From Bradysia coprophila (lineage: Eukaryota; Arthropoda; Insecta; Diptera; Sciaridae), in the NCBI RefSeq assembly GCF_014529535.1, contig NW_023503493.1, positions 14,230,001 through 14,294,000 on the forward strand: a DNA stretch of 64,000 nt. The letters are read 5' to 3'. The notes under the pieces were generated by a model. The model saw only the letters and a program-made list of their open reading frames with translations, did no database searches and was not told where the DNA came from. Below, in pieces: positions 35,201 through 46,404 of this stretch. Both the position numbers and the translations under genes were made by a program. Position 1 is the stretch's first letter. Every line of letters starts with the position of its first letter.

Positions 35201-36457
35201 GCATTTCACCAGAAAAATTAAAATTTGCGTGACGATGGATATTTCTCGCATGAGTCGGATTGCACACAGAAATTATTAATGAAGCGGCTACAATTTGAAT
35301 AAACAAAATGAGTCAACACGATGGTAAATGGTGATTGATTGAAGGCTACATGGATGTGTACAGGGCCGGCTTATATTATCAGTCCTGAGCTGCTGACCAT
35401 TCAGCACTAAAAAAACAAATTTATCCAAAGCCGGATTCTTGGATTACAAAACACGAGCGCAGCGAATGGATCTTTTTATATCATTTTTTGGTGTGAAACC
35501 TTACCAACATCGGGAGGAGCAATTCATAGGAAAGTTCTTTCAAAATTTCCTTCATATACCGCACGGTGTGAGCTTTTGCAAGAATCAGATTGGACAAATT
35601 GTAATGTGAAAGACCGAATGAAAGGATATTTTTGATCCCCATCTTTGCTCACTTAGCCCGCATGGTAACCGGCCACTGTATATGTGTGTATGTATATGCG
35701 AAAATCAGCAATTTTGATTTTAAATTTTTACCTATTCTGTGTTGCATGGAATATTATAGCTTTCTACCAATCGATTTTGACTTTATTTTAAACACACAAT
35801 TCAAACACAATCAGTACTACACGACGCAGATTTTTTTTTTTTTTTTGATTTTTAGTGATGTCAATTATTCCCATCGATTTTCTGGTTTTTTTCTTTCTTT
35901 CTTCTAAAACGTAATTTTCGCACCTATACTGCCCCAATTATCTGTGCAACCCACACGGATTTAAAATCGAAGACGGATTATATATGACCATGATAAATAC
36001 TTGTGGTGGTCATTAAGTAAAATGAGGATAATTATGTTAAAAAAACCATTCACTAACATAGAGATAATAACAAAGTGTGGTAGTGGAACGTAGAGCTTCT
36101 TAGGAGTTTATATATCGCTCTTTAGAGAGATTGCGAATTTGAATTTAACATAAAATTGATTCAAACTTTGAAGATTATAAGTCAGTGTCCATCATAAGTT
36201 TTACGTCAACATAAACGTAACTGGATCATTTCTTTATTCCGCATTGCAAAGCGCTGCGGACGTTCGAGTATTCTCGTCAAAAATGGCGACGTCAACACCA
36301 TCTCTCATTAAGTAGAACACTTAAAAGTCGACAATTTATTTTTTGGTTATTAAATATAACCAAGGTACAGTTACCCAATTATATTATGACTATGGGATTG
36401 TAGGATACATTACTTTGAACTAATGAGTCATGACGAGTATTATCACTTACTAAACAC
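32240..36457. other. Long non-coding stretch
   Basis: No gene recognised. A foldback lies at 32942-33074. A GGAGAAAACAGACATTTTCT motif at about 33429 recurs in diverged form near 55015, 57035 and 58223. A short poly-T run is at 35830-35846. Confidence 0.5.
32942..33074. repeat. Foldback element, relative of 22843-23047
   Basis: Ends AACCAATGAAAGT and ATTCATTGGTT are complementary. Inside, CAGGTATGGTC and GACCATACCTTG pair. Order and sequence resemble the element at 22843-23047. Confidence 0.65.
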
Positions 36458-36754
36458 CAGGGCCTACTTTTTAGAAACTTTTAGAGAAAATCGAGAAAAT
36501 CAAGAAACTTTGAGAAATTCAAGAAACTTCGAGAAATATTTCTTGAATTTCTCAGAGTTTCTTGATTTTCTCGAATTAGAGAAATTTCAAGAAATTTCGG
36601 AAAATTCAAGAAATTCGAGAAACTTCGAGAAACTAATTTCTCGAGTTTCTTGAAGTTTCTCGAATTTTTCGAATTCGAGAAATTTTAAGAAATTCGAGAA
36701 AATTCGAGAAATTTCGAGAAATTCAAGAAATTAGTTTCCAAACAGTAGGCCCTG
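36458..36754. mobile_element. hAT-like MITE filled with self-complementary GAGAAATTTC-type repeats
   Basis: Ends CAGGGCCTACT and AGTAGGCCCTG are perfect inverted repeats of hAT type. AAACAC occurs directly on both sides (36452-36457 and 36755-36760), a possible partly eroded target duplication. Nearly the whole 297-bp interior is variants of AGAAATTC, CGAGAAA and TTTCTTGAA, which pair with each other. Confidence 0.75.
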
Positions 36755-36760
36755 AAACAC

Positions 36761-37710
36761 TTAGCGTAATGAAATTGTTAAAAATTGTTGTTCTCATTAC
36801 AAAAACCTTAAAGTTTGAAAATAAACTACACAAAAGTAATAAATGATGTCGCAGAAAACGTCGAACAAAATCAGACATTTTGGGACAATAGTTCACGTCG
36901 AAAGTGAGCTTCAAAATTTGAATTTTGGGTGAATCGGTGGATGAACAAATTCGTTCACTCTGGCAGCCGTTTTGATTCATCTTCAATTACGGAAGCTGTT
37001 CATCCGTCACAAATATTGGCGAGGGTGCGACGTGTAGCGGCAATAAATCGAACAGATGTTTATTTCCGATATTCAAATTTTTTTCAATCTAGAAAGTATT
37101 CGCCAAGTATTTTTGCGATACGGCCCATAGAAGTAATGGCAATGGACGCAACCTCCTCATATACAACTTTGTATATTATATCTGGCAAATCGTATGGAAA
37201 CACTGCATTTCGGTTATATAGGTTTGTTCCAAGGCCATTTGAATTGTCAAATTACTAAGCGAGGGTGTGCACATGTAGTCAAATAAAAGTTTTTTTAAAG
37301 TCTCATAATTCCCAAAATTTACATTTGTGACTTGTGTTTTTTCTTTGCAATTTGAAAACGAATTTACAAATCGTTTGAGACGTCAAATAAGCTGTCATTT
37401 TGACAAAGCTAACCACAATATTAAAAAAATTTATATGAAGCTGTCATTGTTTGAGGTTAGCTTTGTGAAGACAACTTATTTGACACTATTTTAGAGAGAA
37501 GTACCGCTATTTGACACTGATCTATGCAGACTAGCTGACGTAGGTGTGGGTATGAATCAAATACATTTTTGATAAGACTAGCAAGAAGGACATGCCGTCT
37601 CACAAATTTTCGCCATTCAGCCCGAAGGGATTAGGTCAACCAGTCCGGCCCTGAGTGTCAGACTCACCAGATGGTAGAAACATAAAATACCCACAAACCA
37701 TTACCATTAA
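36761..37710. other. Intergenic with a small foldback at 37382-37484
   Basis: The arms GTCAAATAAGCTGTC (37382-) and ACAACTTATTTGAC (ending 37484) include TTTGACAAAGCTAACCAC against GAGGTTAGCTTTGTGAAG. A plus-strand open frame at 36929-37258 shows no family features and is not called. Confidence 0.5.
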
Positions 37711-40095
37711 TCAAACGTTTGTAATTAAGCCAATTTGTTGCCCGACATTCTTTTCTTTTTCATACAATTCATTAGCAAACTCTTTGACTTTCGAGCGCAA
37801 TATTTTGCCAGAGATAGTCGTGTGCAGTGCATCAACAAAATAGATTCCCCCTTTAAGCCACTTGTACTCGGCGATTCGCTCTACAACGAGATTGCATGTT
37901 GTTAAGAAAAGAAATTCTGCAAATAAAATTGAATGCAAAACCATACCGGCAACAAACGCATAAATTTCCTCTCTTTTAAGTACAGCCCCATCCTTCTTCA
38001 CAATAACAGCGGCCGGCAAATCCATCAGTTTTTCCTCGTCTCGAACACCAACCACACAAACACTATGCACCGCCGGATGCTTGAGGACAACACTTTCGAT
38101 TTCGATCGGTGCAATGTGAAACAAATTGCATTTGAAAATCTCTTTCTTCCTTCCCGTCACGAAGAGACACCCGTCTTTGTCAAAATAACCCAAATCGCCG
38201 CTTTTATAAAATCCCTCACCATCGACTGCACTTCGTGTTGCTTCATCGTTTTTATGATAAGCAGTAAACATAGCCGGTGCTTTGACATGAATCTCGCCGA
38301 TTTGATCGATGCCTGTGTTTCCACCATTTTCATCCACAATTTTCACTTCGAAACCCCGCACCAAGCAGCCCACAGACGTTGGCTTCATGTCAATGTCCAT
38401 GGGCGTAGTGCATGTCATGCCACCTATTTCACTCATACCGTAAATCAGCCTAAACTCAGAGTCTGGGATATAGTTTCTAACGGCCTGAATCATTGTCGAT
38501 GGTGTCGGTTCACCAGCTAGACAAAACGTTTTCAAGGTCAGTAGATTGGCTGTTTTTATAGCTTCACTATTGACGACTGCGTGAACTCGACTTGCTGGAC
38601 CAAGAAAAGCCTTGACCTGGACAAAAATCAAATTAAGAGTAGGTTATAGAAAGTGGTGAAATTCACTTCTATGCCATCCATCAAAGTTCCCCGTGTTATT
38701 ACCTGATATCTTCCAACTAAATCGCAAAAGTGCTCTGGCGAAAATGGTTTCGCTGTAAAGATGCGAATATTCTTCGAAATTATAGAATTTGTAAATGCCC
38801 AAACACCTGATATCCAATACAGAGAACTGAAACTTAGCATTCTCTCTGCGCCAACGAAAAATGAATTGTTCACGAACTCATCAATAAATAATGTGTGGGA
38901 CAACATAACCGACTTTGGGAGACCAGTCGATCCGGACGAACAAATCATAACAGCTGTATGCTGCCTCAAATCACTTATAGGCTGACACCTGAGGGGGCGG
39001 AATATTTGTGATTAAATTCACTCAGAGTAGTTAAACGTCTGAAACGCATACGAAAATTCATTTTCACTCTTAGTTGATACCAGCAAGCTTTCGACGACAT
39101 CAAACCCCTTAACTTTCCCGTTAACAATTAACACTTTTGTATCTTGTGCCAGTCTCGCTTTCAGAATGGGTTCGACCGCATCAGCATCACAGAATATGAA
39201 TTTCGGTTCGATGCGTTCCAATATATCAAGGAACGAATCATCTGAAACGTACGGATGTCCATCAAATTTTGAAACAAATTGCCAAGGTGTTTTTCACAAA
39301 AACCTTCAATCATATTAATATCCAACGCATTGAATGGCGTGCCGATGCAAAGCAATGCAGCGGCCAACGGTGTGATATTATGCGCATTGCGTGCAATAAT
39401 TGCAACTCGATCATCTTGAGTACACCCTTGTTTCAGTAGATTTTGTGCAATTCGAATGGTGCGAATTCGAATTTCTCTCATTACCATCGCTTCACCCGTG
39501 TCACCGTCAATCTGATGCATTTTTAATGAGTATTAATAGTTCTTTTGATGGATTTTTGTCTTAAAAAGGGACCGTTCAAAAATTACGTTACACAAGAATG
39601 GGAGGGGTTTTAGAGGCTGACAATACATTTCACTTAAGGTCGCATAAATTTTGAGTGACTGGAAGAGGGGGGTTTTGAAAATTAAGGTTTATGAGTAAGG
39701 GAACGTTCACAAACGCCGTAGTTGTTAGTGTTGCCGTCAGGTTTAACTCGTCAAATTCGTTTTACTTGACAAATGTAAGACCGAAACCTCAACAACATTT
39801 AAAGGGACTCTCTAAGAGGGTATTATTGAGGAGTCGCACTATTGATGGTTCAAATCTGACGGCGACACTGGAAATAACGGACGTCGTTTATCAACGTTCC
39901 CTAACGCAGTTTAAGAATGGCCTCAATGACTATGGATTTATTATATTGTCAATGCACCTGAACAACTCGATTTGGATCACCGTTTGACATCCTTTCCAAA
40001 AGAACTTCGCCGGCACTTCTTCTATTGTATTCATTAACGTTATGACGAGGTCCCGACCAAGTCTTCTTAACCTTATCGTAATATGAAGCAAACAT
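37711..40095 (-). CDS. Acyl-CoA synthetase / luciferase-like adenylating enzyme, 6 exons
   Basis: Exons (minus): 40095-39958, 39511-39304, 39241-39052, 38988-38703, 38616-37947 and 37880-37711; all introns are GT..AG and the 553-codon frame stays open. The product belongs to the ANL superfamily, which activates a carboxylic acid with ATP and transfers it to CoA. Visible motifs are the P-loop SSGSTGLPKS (196-205), YGMSE (333-337), KSGDLGYFD (from 411), GRKKE (428-432) and the catalytic lysine in ISGKILR (K523). Length and layout match insect 4-coumarate-CoA ligase-like / luciferase paralogues. Exon 1 (46 codons, beginning MFASYYDKVKKTWSG) was recovered by its splice to IDGDTG. The C-terminus ends LITNV, not a peroxisomal SKL-type signal, although many relatives have one. 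The substrate cannot be told; a medium- or long-chain fatty acid is the usual guess. Intron 1 (446 bp) holds a MITE. Confidence 0.93.
39696..39909. mobile_element. MITE in intron 1 of the acyl-CoA synthetase gene
   Basis: The left end TAAGGGAACGTTCACAAACG and the inverted right end (CGTTAGGGAACGTTGATAAACG, in part) form termini of about 60 bp that also share GTGTTGCCGTCAG / GTGTCGCCGTCAG. The element is about 210 bp, non-coding. Another GGGACCGTTCA lies at 39569. Confidence 0.75.
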
Positions 40096-40824
40096 GTTCC
40101 TTCTTGTTACACTTATTTAATTCAGTACGAACTCTTAACTTCAACTGACTGACTATTGTGTTTGCTTATTCGGTTTTTTATAAAATCAACCGAGATGTGC
40201 CTTATCAATGTATTGTATTAAATGAGGAAATAATGATTCTCGCAACCGCACTGAATAAATGCAATGTACGTTATCAATTTGTTCGGTGCATGTATTTATG
40301 AGGAGATGATAATTTTTGCCAGTCACAAATTGCAGACAAAATCTAACAGCTCCCTCTCTCTGCTACCTCTGTAGTGAGCTAACTGAAAATGCAATACGGA
40401 CATGACTTGCCAGAATTTTCAGATAATTTTCGTTCCCATCACTGTTGATCAAACCAAACCGAATTGTAGCAGTTCTGGAGATTCTTATCTGTTTTTATGA
40501 TTTTGTTGATTTTAGTTTTCAGAATAATTTTTTAGTTCATTTCGTGCAACTTTGGAGAATAATTGTTTTCCTTAATTACAAAATGATTGCTCATGTTCGA
40601 CTGGGAATCTGCTTAGAATTATCTGAATTATACAACGAGAATACAAGGTCATTGTCACTTCTTTGTTACTAATGCAAAAAAAATGCAAATTATATTGAAG
40701 AGATTTACAGCACATTATCTGCGACTGTTGATAGTCGCTGGATTAAATGTAATGCAAATTATAAGGAGCTATTCATCGAATTATTTTCCGATCTCTCATT
40801 TACACGACATAGCCATACAATGGT
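40096..40824. other. Upstream flank of the acyl-CoA synthetase gene
   Basis: Nothing recognised beyond AT-rich sequence. The promoter of the minus-strand gene should lie here, but no clear TATA was identified. Confidence 0.35.
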
Positions 40825-41230
40825 GGTTGGTTTGTTTGTTTGTTTGTTTATTTCGATTAATATATACAGGCCACTACCCTAATTACATATTAACCGTTAA
40901 TTTACGTACAAGTTGTCGTTTTTAAATCATTAAATTCATAGTCTCAAAAGGAGATTAAAGTGGAAATCAAAGAAAAGAAAAAAATAAAGAGAAAAAGGTC
41001 TTACATCCATTGATCAAACTGTAACTCTTAGATCTCATAGAGAGACTTAACTCGGTTCTTAAATACAGAAAAATTCGGTTCCAGTATGTCAATCGAAGAA
41101 TAGTATTCATTGTGGTTGCTCTGAAGTCTATATATAGGGGAATTGCGCTGAATGTTTGATTTTTTGTTGAACGGTAGGTAAAAAGTTCGCTGGTTGCGGG
41201 TGACTCGAGATGGGCGATTAAATTTGAGTG
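40825..41230 (-). pseudogene. 3' end of a Jockey/I-type LINE
   Basis: Minus-strand translation from about 41222 to the stop at 41028 reads as the end of a LINE ORF2, with pieces such as RNSPIYRLQSNHNEYYSSID and FSVFKNRVKSLYEI before the stop, as seen at the end of Jockey/I-type polyproteins. A 3' UTR follows, ending in an AAAC repeat (TTTG on the plus strand, 40828-40850), a typical LINE tail. The upstream part is missing or replaced by other repeats. It may belong with the RT piece at 42441-42700. Confidence 0.7.
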
Positions 41231-41254
41231 CAGAGCTCAGGGTTGAGTCCAGGC

Positions 41255-41335
41255 GTCCCGCTTGTCCGAAATGTCCGAAATTTTACACATTTGTCCGAAA
41301 TTGTCCGAAATGTCCGAAATTTTCTTCAAGATCTG
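41255..41335. repeat. TGTCCGAAA minisatellite
   Basis: About five imperfect copies of TGTCCGAAA(TT) in 80 bp, preceded by CAGGCGTCCCGC, which resembles a hAT-type end. No matching right end was found. Confidence 0.6.
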
Positions 41336-42360
41336 ACCGGATTTAAATATTGAAACTTATAAAAGACTCTACAAAAAAAAATCGCCTGCGGCGCGCTTCA
41401 TACATTTTTCAATTATAATTTCCATGTACCAATTCTTTGTCTTAAAATTTATGAGGGAGTAAATTAATTTTACGTACATATGTACATATGTACAACCCTT
41501 TGAATTATTTGAATTAAGATTCGTCCATCAGTCAACAACAGTCATTCGCTAATTAAATAAGTGTTTTACTAAAAACGATTTTAATTTGATTAAATCGTTA
41601 CTGAATTTGTTAAGGGCAGATTCCGCCAATAACGATCTGTTGCGTTACAATTTTTAAGACTGAAAACTCTAGTTTCAAGAAAAAATCGTAGTTTTAGGCA
41701 TTAGACTGATCCTTTCTCTATTGCCTCAAAGTGCTAAAAATTTGATCTGAGGTAACTGGTCATACAAAACTATTGCAATTGGCGGAGGTCTGCATTTTCA
41801 AACCCTTATTCTACGGCGATCTCCGCTATCAAAATTTTTTTTCCGCCAACAATGGATTCGTTCCATAGTTTTTCACGCTCTATCGTCTAAAGCAAGTTTT
41901 TTTTCGTTCACCATAGAAACTCAGGCGTCCGCTGATAGACGATTTTACAGATTTTAAAATTTATCATCAGCGAACCGGCGAGCCGCTATTAACTCAAACT
42001 ACTTTCATTTCACTCGTCACAATCCGAGCCTCCACATAGATATTTTAATAATCGATGAGATAGACACGCTCTCCTGGTTTCTTCAAGATAACTTTAACTT
42101 CTGAAGGCAGTCAAATTCAAAAAACTCTGCATCCCATATTGACAAATTTTTAAAGATTTTTTATTCAGTAAGGGAACTATCGATATTGTCGAATTTTTTT
42201 AAGTTACTTGGAACTAAATAGAAAATTTGCCTGCCTGTGGCGTATCGAGCTTCGAAAAGTAAAAATACGACTGATGTTTTGAAGGTCGACGTATTAGTAG
42301 GCATCTAGCACAAAGAAGTGCGAACAATAGTACATTACTAAACCAGTGTATAGTATGGCG
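41336..42360. other. No gene seen
   Basis: AT-rich spacer between LINE pieces. ATACATATGTACATATG-like palindrome near 41473-41490. Confidence 0.4.
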
Positions 42361-42434
42361 TTTTACTTTACGAGCGAGGGAAAGGGTTTTCACTAGTGAG
42401 AGAAAGGCTACATTCCCTCACTAGTAAAGTAAAA
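42361..42434. repeat. Palindromic MITE, same family as 52197-52270
   Basis: TTTTACTTTACGAGCGAGGG and the inverted TCCCTCACTAGTAAAGTAAAA form the two arms. The element at 52197-52270 has the same sequence in opposite orientation, including CACTAGTGA near the centre. Confidence 0.8.
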
Positions 42435-42440
42435 TACATT

Positions 42441-42700
42441 TCTAAGCATTAGTACAAAATTTTTGGAATTGAAGTCGTCTGCCAATGGGCAAAGTATTGA
42501 TCCTTGTGGAATTCTGGAAGTGGGAGAGACGTCCGTCGATTTGGTGTCGCCTATGACGACAAATTGCGACCGATTTACCAGGTAGGATTCGAACCATGGT
42601 AAGAAGCTGACTCCAACTGCACAATTTTTAAACTCTTGAAGAAGCAAATTATGAGATACCTTGTCGAATGCTTTCGAAAAATCAGTGACCATCGAATCAT
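42441..42700 (-). pseudogene. LINE reverse transcriptase fragment
   Basis: The minus-strand frame contains TDFSKAFDKVSHNLL, ESYLVNRSQFV and IPQGSILCPL, the conserved RT blocks of Jockey/I/CR1-type LINEs. The catalytic YADD block does not follow in frame, and the upstream part is shifted, so it is a dead fragment. Confidence 0.85.
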
Positions 42701-43072
42701 TTCACATGGACACCATTTTGTAACAACCAAGTTTCTAGATTCGATCATGAGGAGACCTCTCAATTGATAAATATTTTCCGTTAAAATATAGTAATGCCAA
42801 ATTGATATACCAACTGTAAACCCTGTAAACCCCCAACTAGATAGATAGTCAAATTACAGTGAAGCTGTAAACTCCATGAAGTACATGCTGCTCACTTGAA
42901 AAGGAACTGGTTGACAGCACTGAACTGGGTAAAAGTTTTGCGTCGACGTTGTTTTCGACTGGCAATACAATTCATCCAAGGCTGGTACACGCGGAATGAG
43001 AGAAGGTATAAGACCCGACTATATCCGATAGTTGATTTCTCAGGAAGTTCTTTGGAAAGTGCGTGGGGTAAT

Positions 43073-43278
43073 TTGGCACACGGTGCTAAAACGACGCATT
43101 TTCCAACTACGTAAAAGGTGAACTCGCACACGATTTTTCGATACCAACATTTTGTAAAAGAAGTCATTAAGTCGATTACGAGGCTAAAAAGCATTTGCAG
43201 CAATAAATTTGCGTGTGCCAGTTCACCTTTTATGTAGTTTAAAAGTGCGTTCTTTTGGCACCGTGTGCCAGATTCCCC
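43073..43278. mobile_element. MITE with about 65-bp inverted termini
   Basis: The ends GTGGGGTAATTTGGCACACG and (inverted) GGGGAATCTGGCACACGG continue through GTGC.AAA..ACGCA.TTT and CTAC.TAAAAGGTGAACT. The centre of about 75 bp is unrelated. Non-coding. Confidence 0.8.
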
Positions 43279-44074
43279 GATACCTTGGAAAGGTCTTGAC
43301 GAGCTCTTGGAAATAAAATAAAGAAGCAGTAAAGATGACAAATAAGTCGAAAATATCCTAAAATTCCAACTAAAAGTGTTTGGATTTTTGTGAATAAAAT
43401 ATGCCAAAATGTTCTTACATAGTTAAAGCCCTAAGGGGCGTGCTTAGCTTAATTAAGTTAGTAAAAGTGTGAAAATCGATTATTAGTAATTTTCAATTTA
43501 GTAATTCAGATCTAAAACATGAAAAGCGCTTCCACTGATTTTATTGATCTTGATTCTGATTTATAGGAGTTTTATTTTAGTAGATTTTAGGATGGGTTGG
43601 AGACCTGTGCAAGTGTGAATACAACAAATTCTTTTTGATGAAAAACGAAAAATACCTTTCACATTCCACAAGCTCCACAGTAGATTTTCAGTACACTTCA
43701 AGTTGCTGGTGCAAAATAACGCATGCACACCAGTTTGATTTAGCGATTGTAATACATTACAAAAAATTGAATCGCCCAAAACCACTTACAGTGGAGGTGT
43801 GACGCAAGTCCTGTTATCCACTTACAAAAAAAAAGATATCGGTGTAGGTGACGCTTACAGAGTCGACACGCAAAAAAATATGCTGAGTCGCCACGCAAAT
43901 GGCGGCTGATGAGGAAAGTAAGCGAAAGTTTTATCAACAAAAATCGTACCAGAAAAATTTTAGGAAGAAAATTATAGCAAAAAAAAATTGCGTCAAAAAG
44001 TGGCAGTTTGAACGAAAATATTCTTGTTACAAAACTATATAACTTTCTCTTTCATCTCAACCTTCCAGCTTTCA
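43279..44074. other. No gene seen
   Basis: AT-rich spacer. GATTTTAGTAGATTTTAGG-type local repetition near 43565 only. Confidence 0.4.
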
Positions 44075-44345
44075 TTTGACGAAAATTGAAAATTTTACTA
44101 AATTCAAAAATTTGACGAAAATCGAAAATTTGACGAAAATCAAAAATTTGTTGGAATTCTGAAATTTGACGAAAATAAAAAATTTGACAAAATTCGATAA
44201 TTTGACGAAATTTAAAAATTTAACGAAAATTGAAAATTCGACGAAAATCAATAAGTTGATGAAAACCGAAAATTTGACGAAAATCGAAAATTTGACGAAA
44301 ATCGAAAATTTGACGAAAATATAAAATTTGTCGAAATTCAAAGAT
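44075..44345. repeat. TTTGACGAAAATCGAAAA tandem array
   Basis: About fifteen imperfect copies of an 18-bp unit TTTGACGAAAATCGAAAA. On the minus strand it happens to be open as a repeating FVKFSI peptide, which is a by-product of the repeat. Confidence 0.9.
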
Positions 44346-45331
44346 TTTAACGCACTTAAAACGCTCATAGCTTTAAGATAAGCGACTTTTTAGGGAAACC
44401 GTGAAACACGTATCGACTAGAATCTAAAACTCTATAACTTTGTCTTAAATGAACTTTCTATCTGCCATATTTTCCGAGTTATGGATGACATAGCTCGCAC
44501 TTAAAACGCTCATAGCTTCCAAATATACGACTTTTTAGGAAAACCATGAAACACGTGTTGACTGAAATCTGAAACTCTACAACTTTGTCTTAAACGAACT
44601 TTCAATCTGCCATATTTTCCGAGTTATAGGGCCCATAGCTCAATAGCTTAACACGCTCATAGCTCCGAAATTAAAAGCTTTCATAAAAATTCCTTCAAAT
44701 TAGTTAATCTTAGAATTACGTCCTTAACATACCCTGAAACTTTCAGCCAAATCCACCGGTAAATTCAAAAGTTTCGTTGTAACAAAGTGACAAAGTAACA
44801 AAGGTTGGTAAAATTCATTAATTTCAAAATTTATGAAAATCGATTTCTTCATACAAATTTCTACAAATTTCCAAGTTTTGAAATTTAATATCTCGGCCAA
44901 ATCGTAACCATATGAGGCGTGTTGAACTCGTATGGACGCCTAGATTACGAATAAAATAAGTTGGGGGTAGTAGGAGCAGAGGGTGAATAGTAAAAAAAGT
45001 TGTGGTTTTCTTTGTCTATTCCCGCAGCACCGTGTCGCTGCTAATAATATTTTCCTTAATTTTGATTTCGTTTGTAAAATCCTTGAACCTAATTTGTATT
45101 TTGTAAAATGCATCGGCTCTCATTTAAATCAGTTCACATTGATTTGTTTTCTTTAGTCATGAATTGTGTGACGTTGGTTAAAAGATTCTTATCAAATTTT
45201 GTGTGTGTCTGCTTCCTATAGCATGCATGTAGCATACAACAAAGGAGCGTGTGTGATAATTGCAGTTGCATTTCAAACTCAATTCAGTCGAATATATTTT
45301 TGCGAAATAAGTGGAGTGGATTTCAGCAATC
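44346..45331. other. Short duplication and upstream flank
   Basis: A roughly 110-bp direct duplication is seen: 44352-44490 and 44492-44640 share CACTTAAAACGCTCATAGCT, AAACACGT and CAATCTGCCATATTTTCCGAG. Around 45280 lies AATTCAGTCG, an arthropod TCAGT-type initiator about 50 bp before the next reading frame. Confidence 0.55.
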
Positions 45332-45877
45332 ATGAAATCATTAATTTTATTGAATTTTCTGCTTCATTTACTAAATACGGAAGCAAAATTGACTTAAGAA
45401 GAAGCTAGAAATGGCGATGCTACAGTTAAAGAGCAGTACATCAGAGATTGGGAAGGTGAAACCGGTCTGTACGGAGACGTGAAAAAGAATTCATTGGCGG
45501 GCTATATGGAGGCCGATCACATACCTCCCAAATCAGTGTACGCCAGTTTACCAAATGATCATCGGCTCAAAGGAGTATCGGAAAACCAAATGCCGGCCAT
45601 TCTTGTACGACGTACAACCCATCGTGATATTCCAACAACGGGAAGCTCAAAAGTGCACAAAGACTTTCGAAGTCTGCAAGCGGAAGATATGGAACACAAT
45701 AATTTCTATTTCGCTATCATGGCTAATATCGAGTCGTATGACGAACTGGGGTACCTTGACAATGATAGACAGCTCAAGAATGGTCTAATCAGACTTTTAG
45801 ATGAACATGTTGCGTTGAACACAATTACGAGAGCTGAACGCGACAGCATAATCTTGGTGAATAAGTTGAGGGTGTGA
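45332..45877 (+). pseudogene. Secreted HNH-nuclease-like reading frame with one in-frame stop
   Basis: The ATG at 45332 starts a hydrophobic signal-like peptide (MKSLILLNFLLHLLNTEA). After 21 codons there is a TAA at 45395-45397. The same frame then continues open for 159 codons to the TGA ending at 45877. The downstream part contains EADHIPPKSVYA, ILVRRTTHRDIPTTGSSK and a charged helical C-terminus. The ADHIPPKS...H pattern resembles the histidine-metal core of HNH/LHH-type nucleases found in bacterial polymorphic toxins and in scattered eukaryotes; this is from memory of the motif, not a search. It is a single exon, with a TCAGT initiator upstream and AATAAA at 45908-45913. No GT..AG intron spans the stop. 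Options are a recent pseudogene, stop read-through, or an assembly error. Possible horizontal origin is inference. Confidence 0.6.
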
Positions 45878-45992
45878 TTACTTTTAGTTTAGCTGACATA
45901 GGTTCATAATAAAGCGTTATTTACGACAGCAACAAAATTGTTTTTCGAAGTAAGTTTCTAGGTTTCAACGGCTCAAATTATCGTTCGAAGCT

Positions 45993-46404
45993 ACAGTTTG
46001 TAAACCAAAGGCTTATGCAGAATCAGCAACAGCGGAACTTCACCAGCTGATCAAAAAACATAATCTGTTTGTATAATATACAATCAAACCACACTGAGTC
46101 TGGATTCCAAAGAAAGCTTAAAACAGGCGTCGTTTTCATCGATTTGAGTGCAGCCTTAGACACTGTATGGAAACAAGGTTTGCTTTTCAAATTCATTAAA
46201 GTGATTCCTTGTCTACAGATTTGCGACCTGCTCAAAGTATACAGTCATACGTGATACCTGCGCTCATAGATGACCTTAACGTGTGTATGTACTGTATGTA
46301 GCTCGCCTTTGAATTGTTTTCGATACAAAGTTATTGTCTTTGTCGACCAGCTGGAGATGTTCAGCTGTTGCTGATTCTGCATATACCTTTGGTTTACAAA
46401 CTGT
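45993..46404. repeat. 60-bp inverted repeats bracketing a LINE fragment
   Basis: The left arm 45993-46052 and right arm 46344-46404 are inverted copies (ACAGTTTGTAAACCAAAGG, then TATGCAGAATCAGCAACAGC). Between them sits the RT fragment at 46105-46215. The arms are only moderately diverged from each other. Confidence 0.85.
46105..46215 (+). pseudogene. Short LINE RT fragment
   Basis: The plus-strand frame reads KTGVVFIDLSAALDTVWKQG followed by LLFKFIKVIP, the RT block around the first catalytic aspartate (FIDLSAA.DTVW) of R1/Jockey-type LINEs. Only this block remains. Confidence 0.85.

Noticed and set aside
36423..36653. Plus-strand frame rich in REN/FEK residues
   Set aside because: It lies inside the palindromic repeat interior of the hAT-like MITE.
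37933..38520. Plus-strand 195-codon frame
   Set aside because: It is antisense to the largest exon of the acyl-CoA synthetase gene.
44072..44368. Minus-strand 98-codon frame rich in FVKFSI
   Set aside because: It is a translation of the 18-bp tandem repeat, with no other coding evidence.
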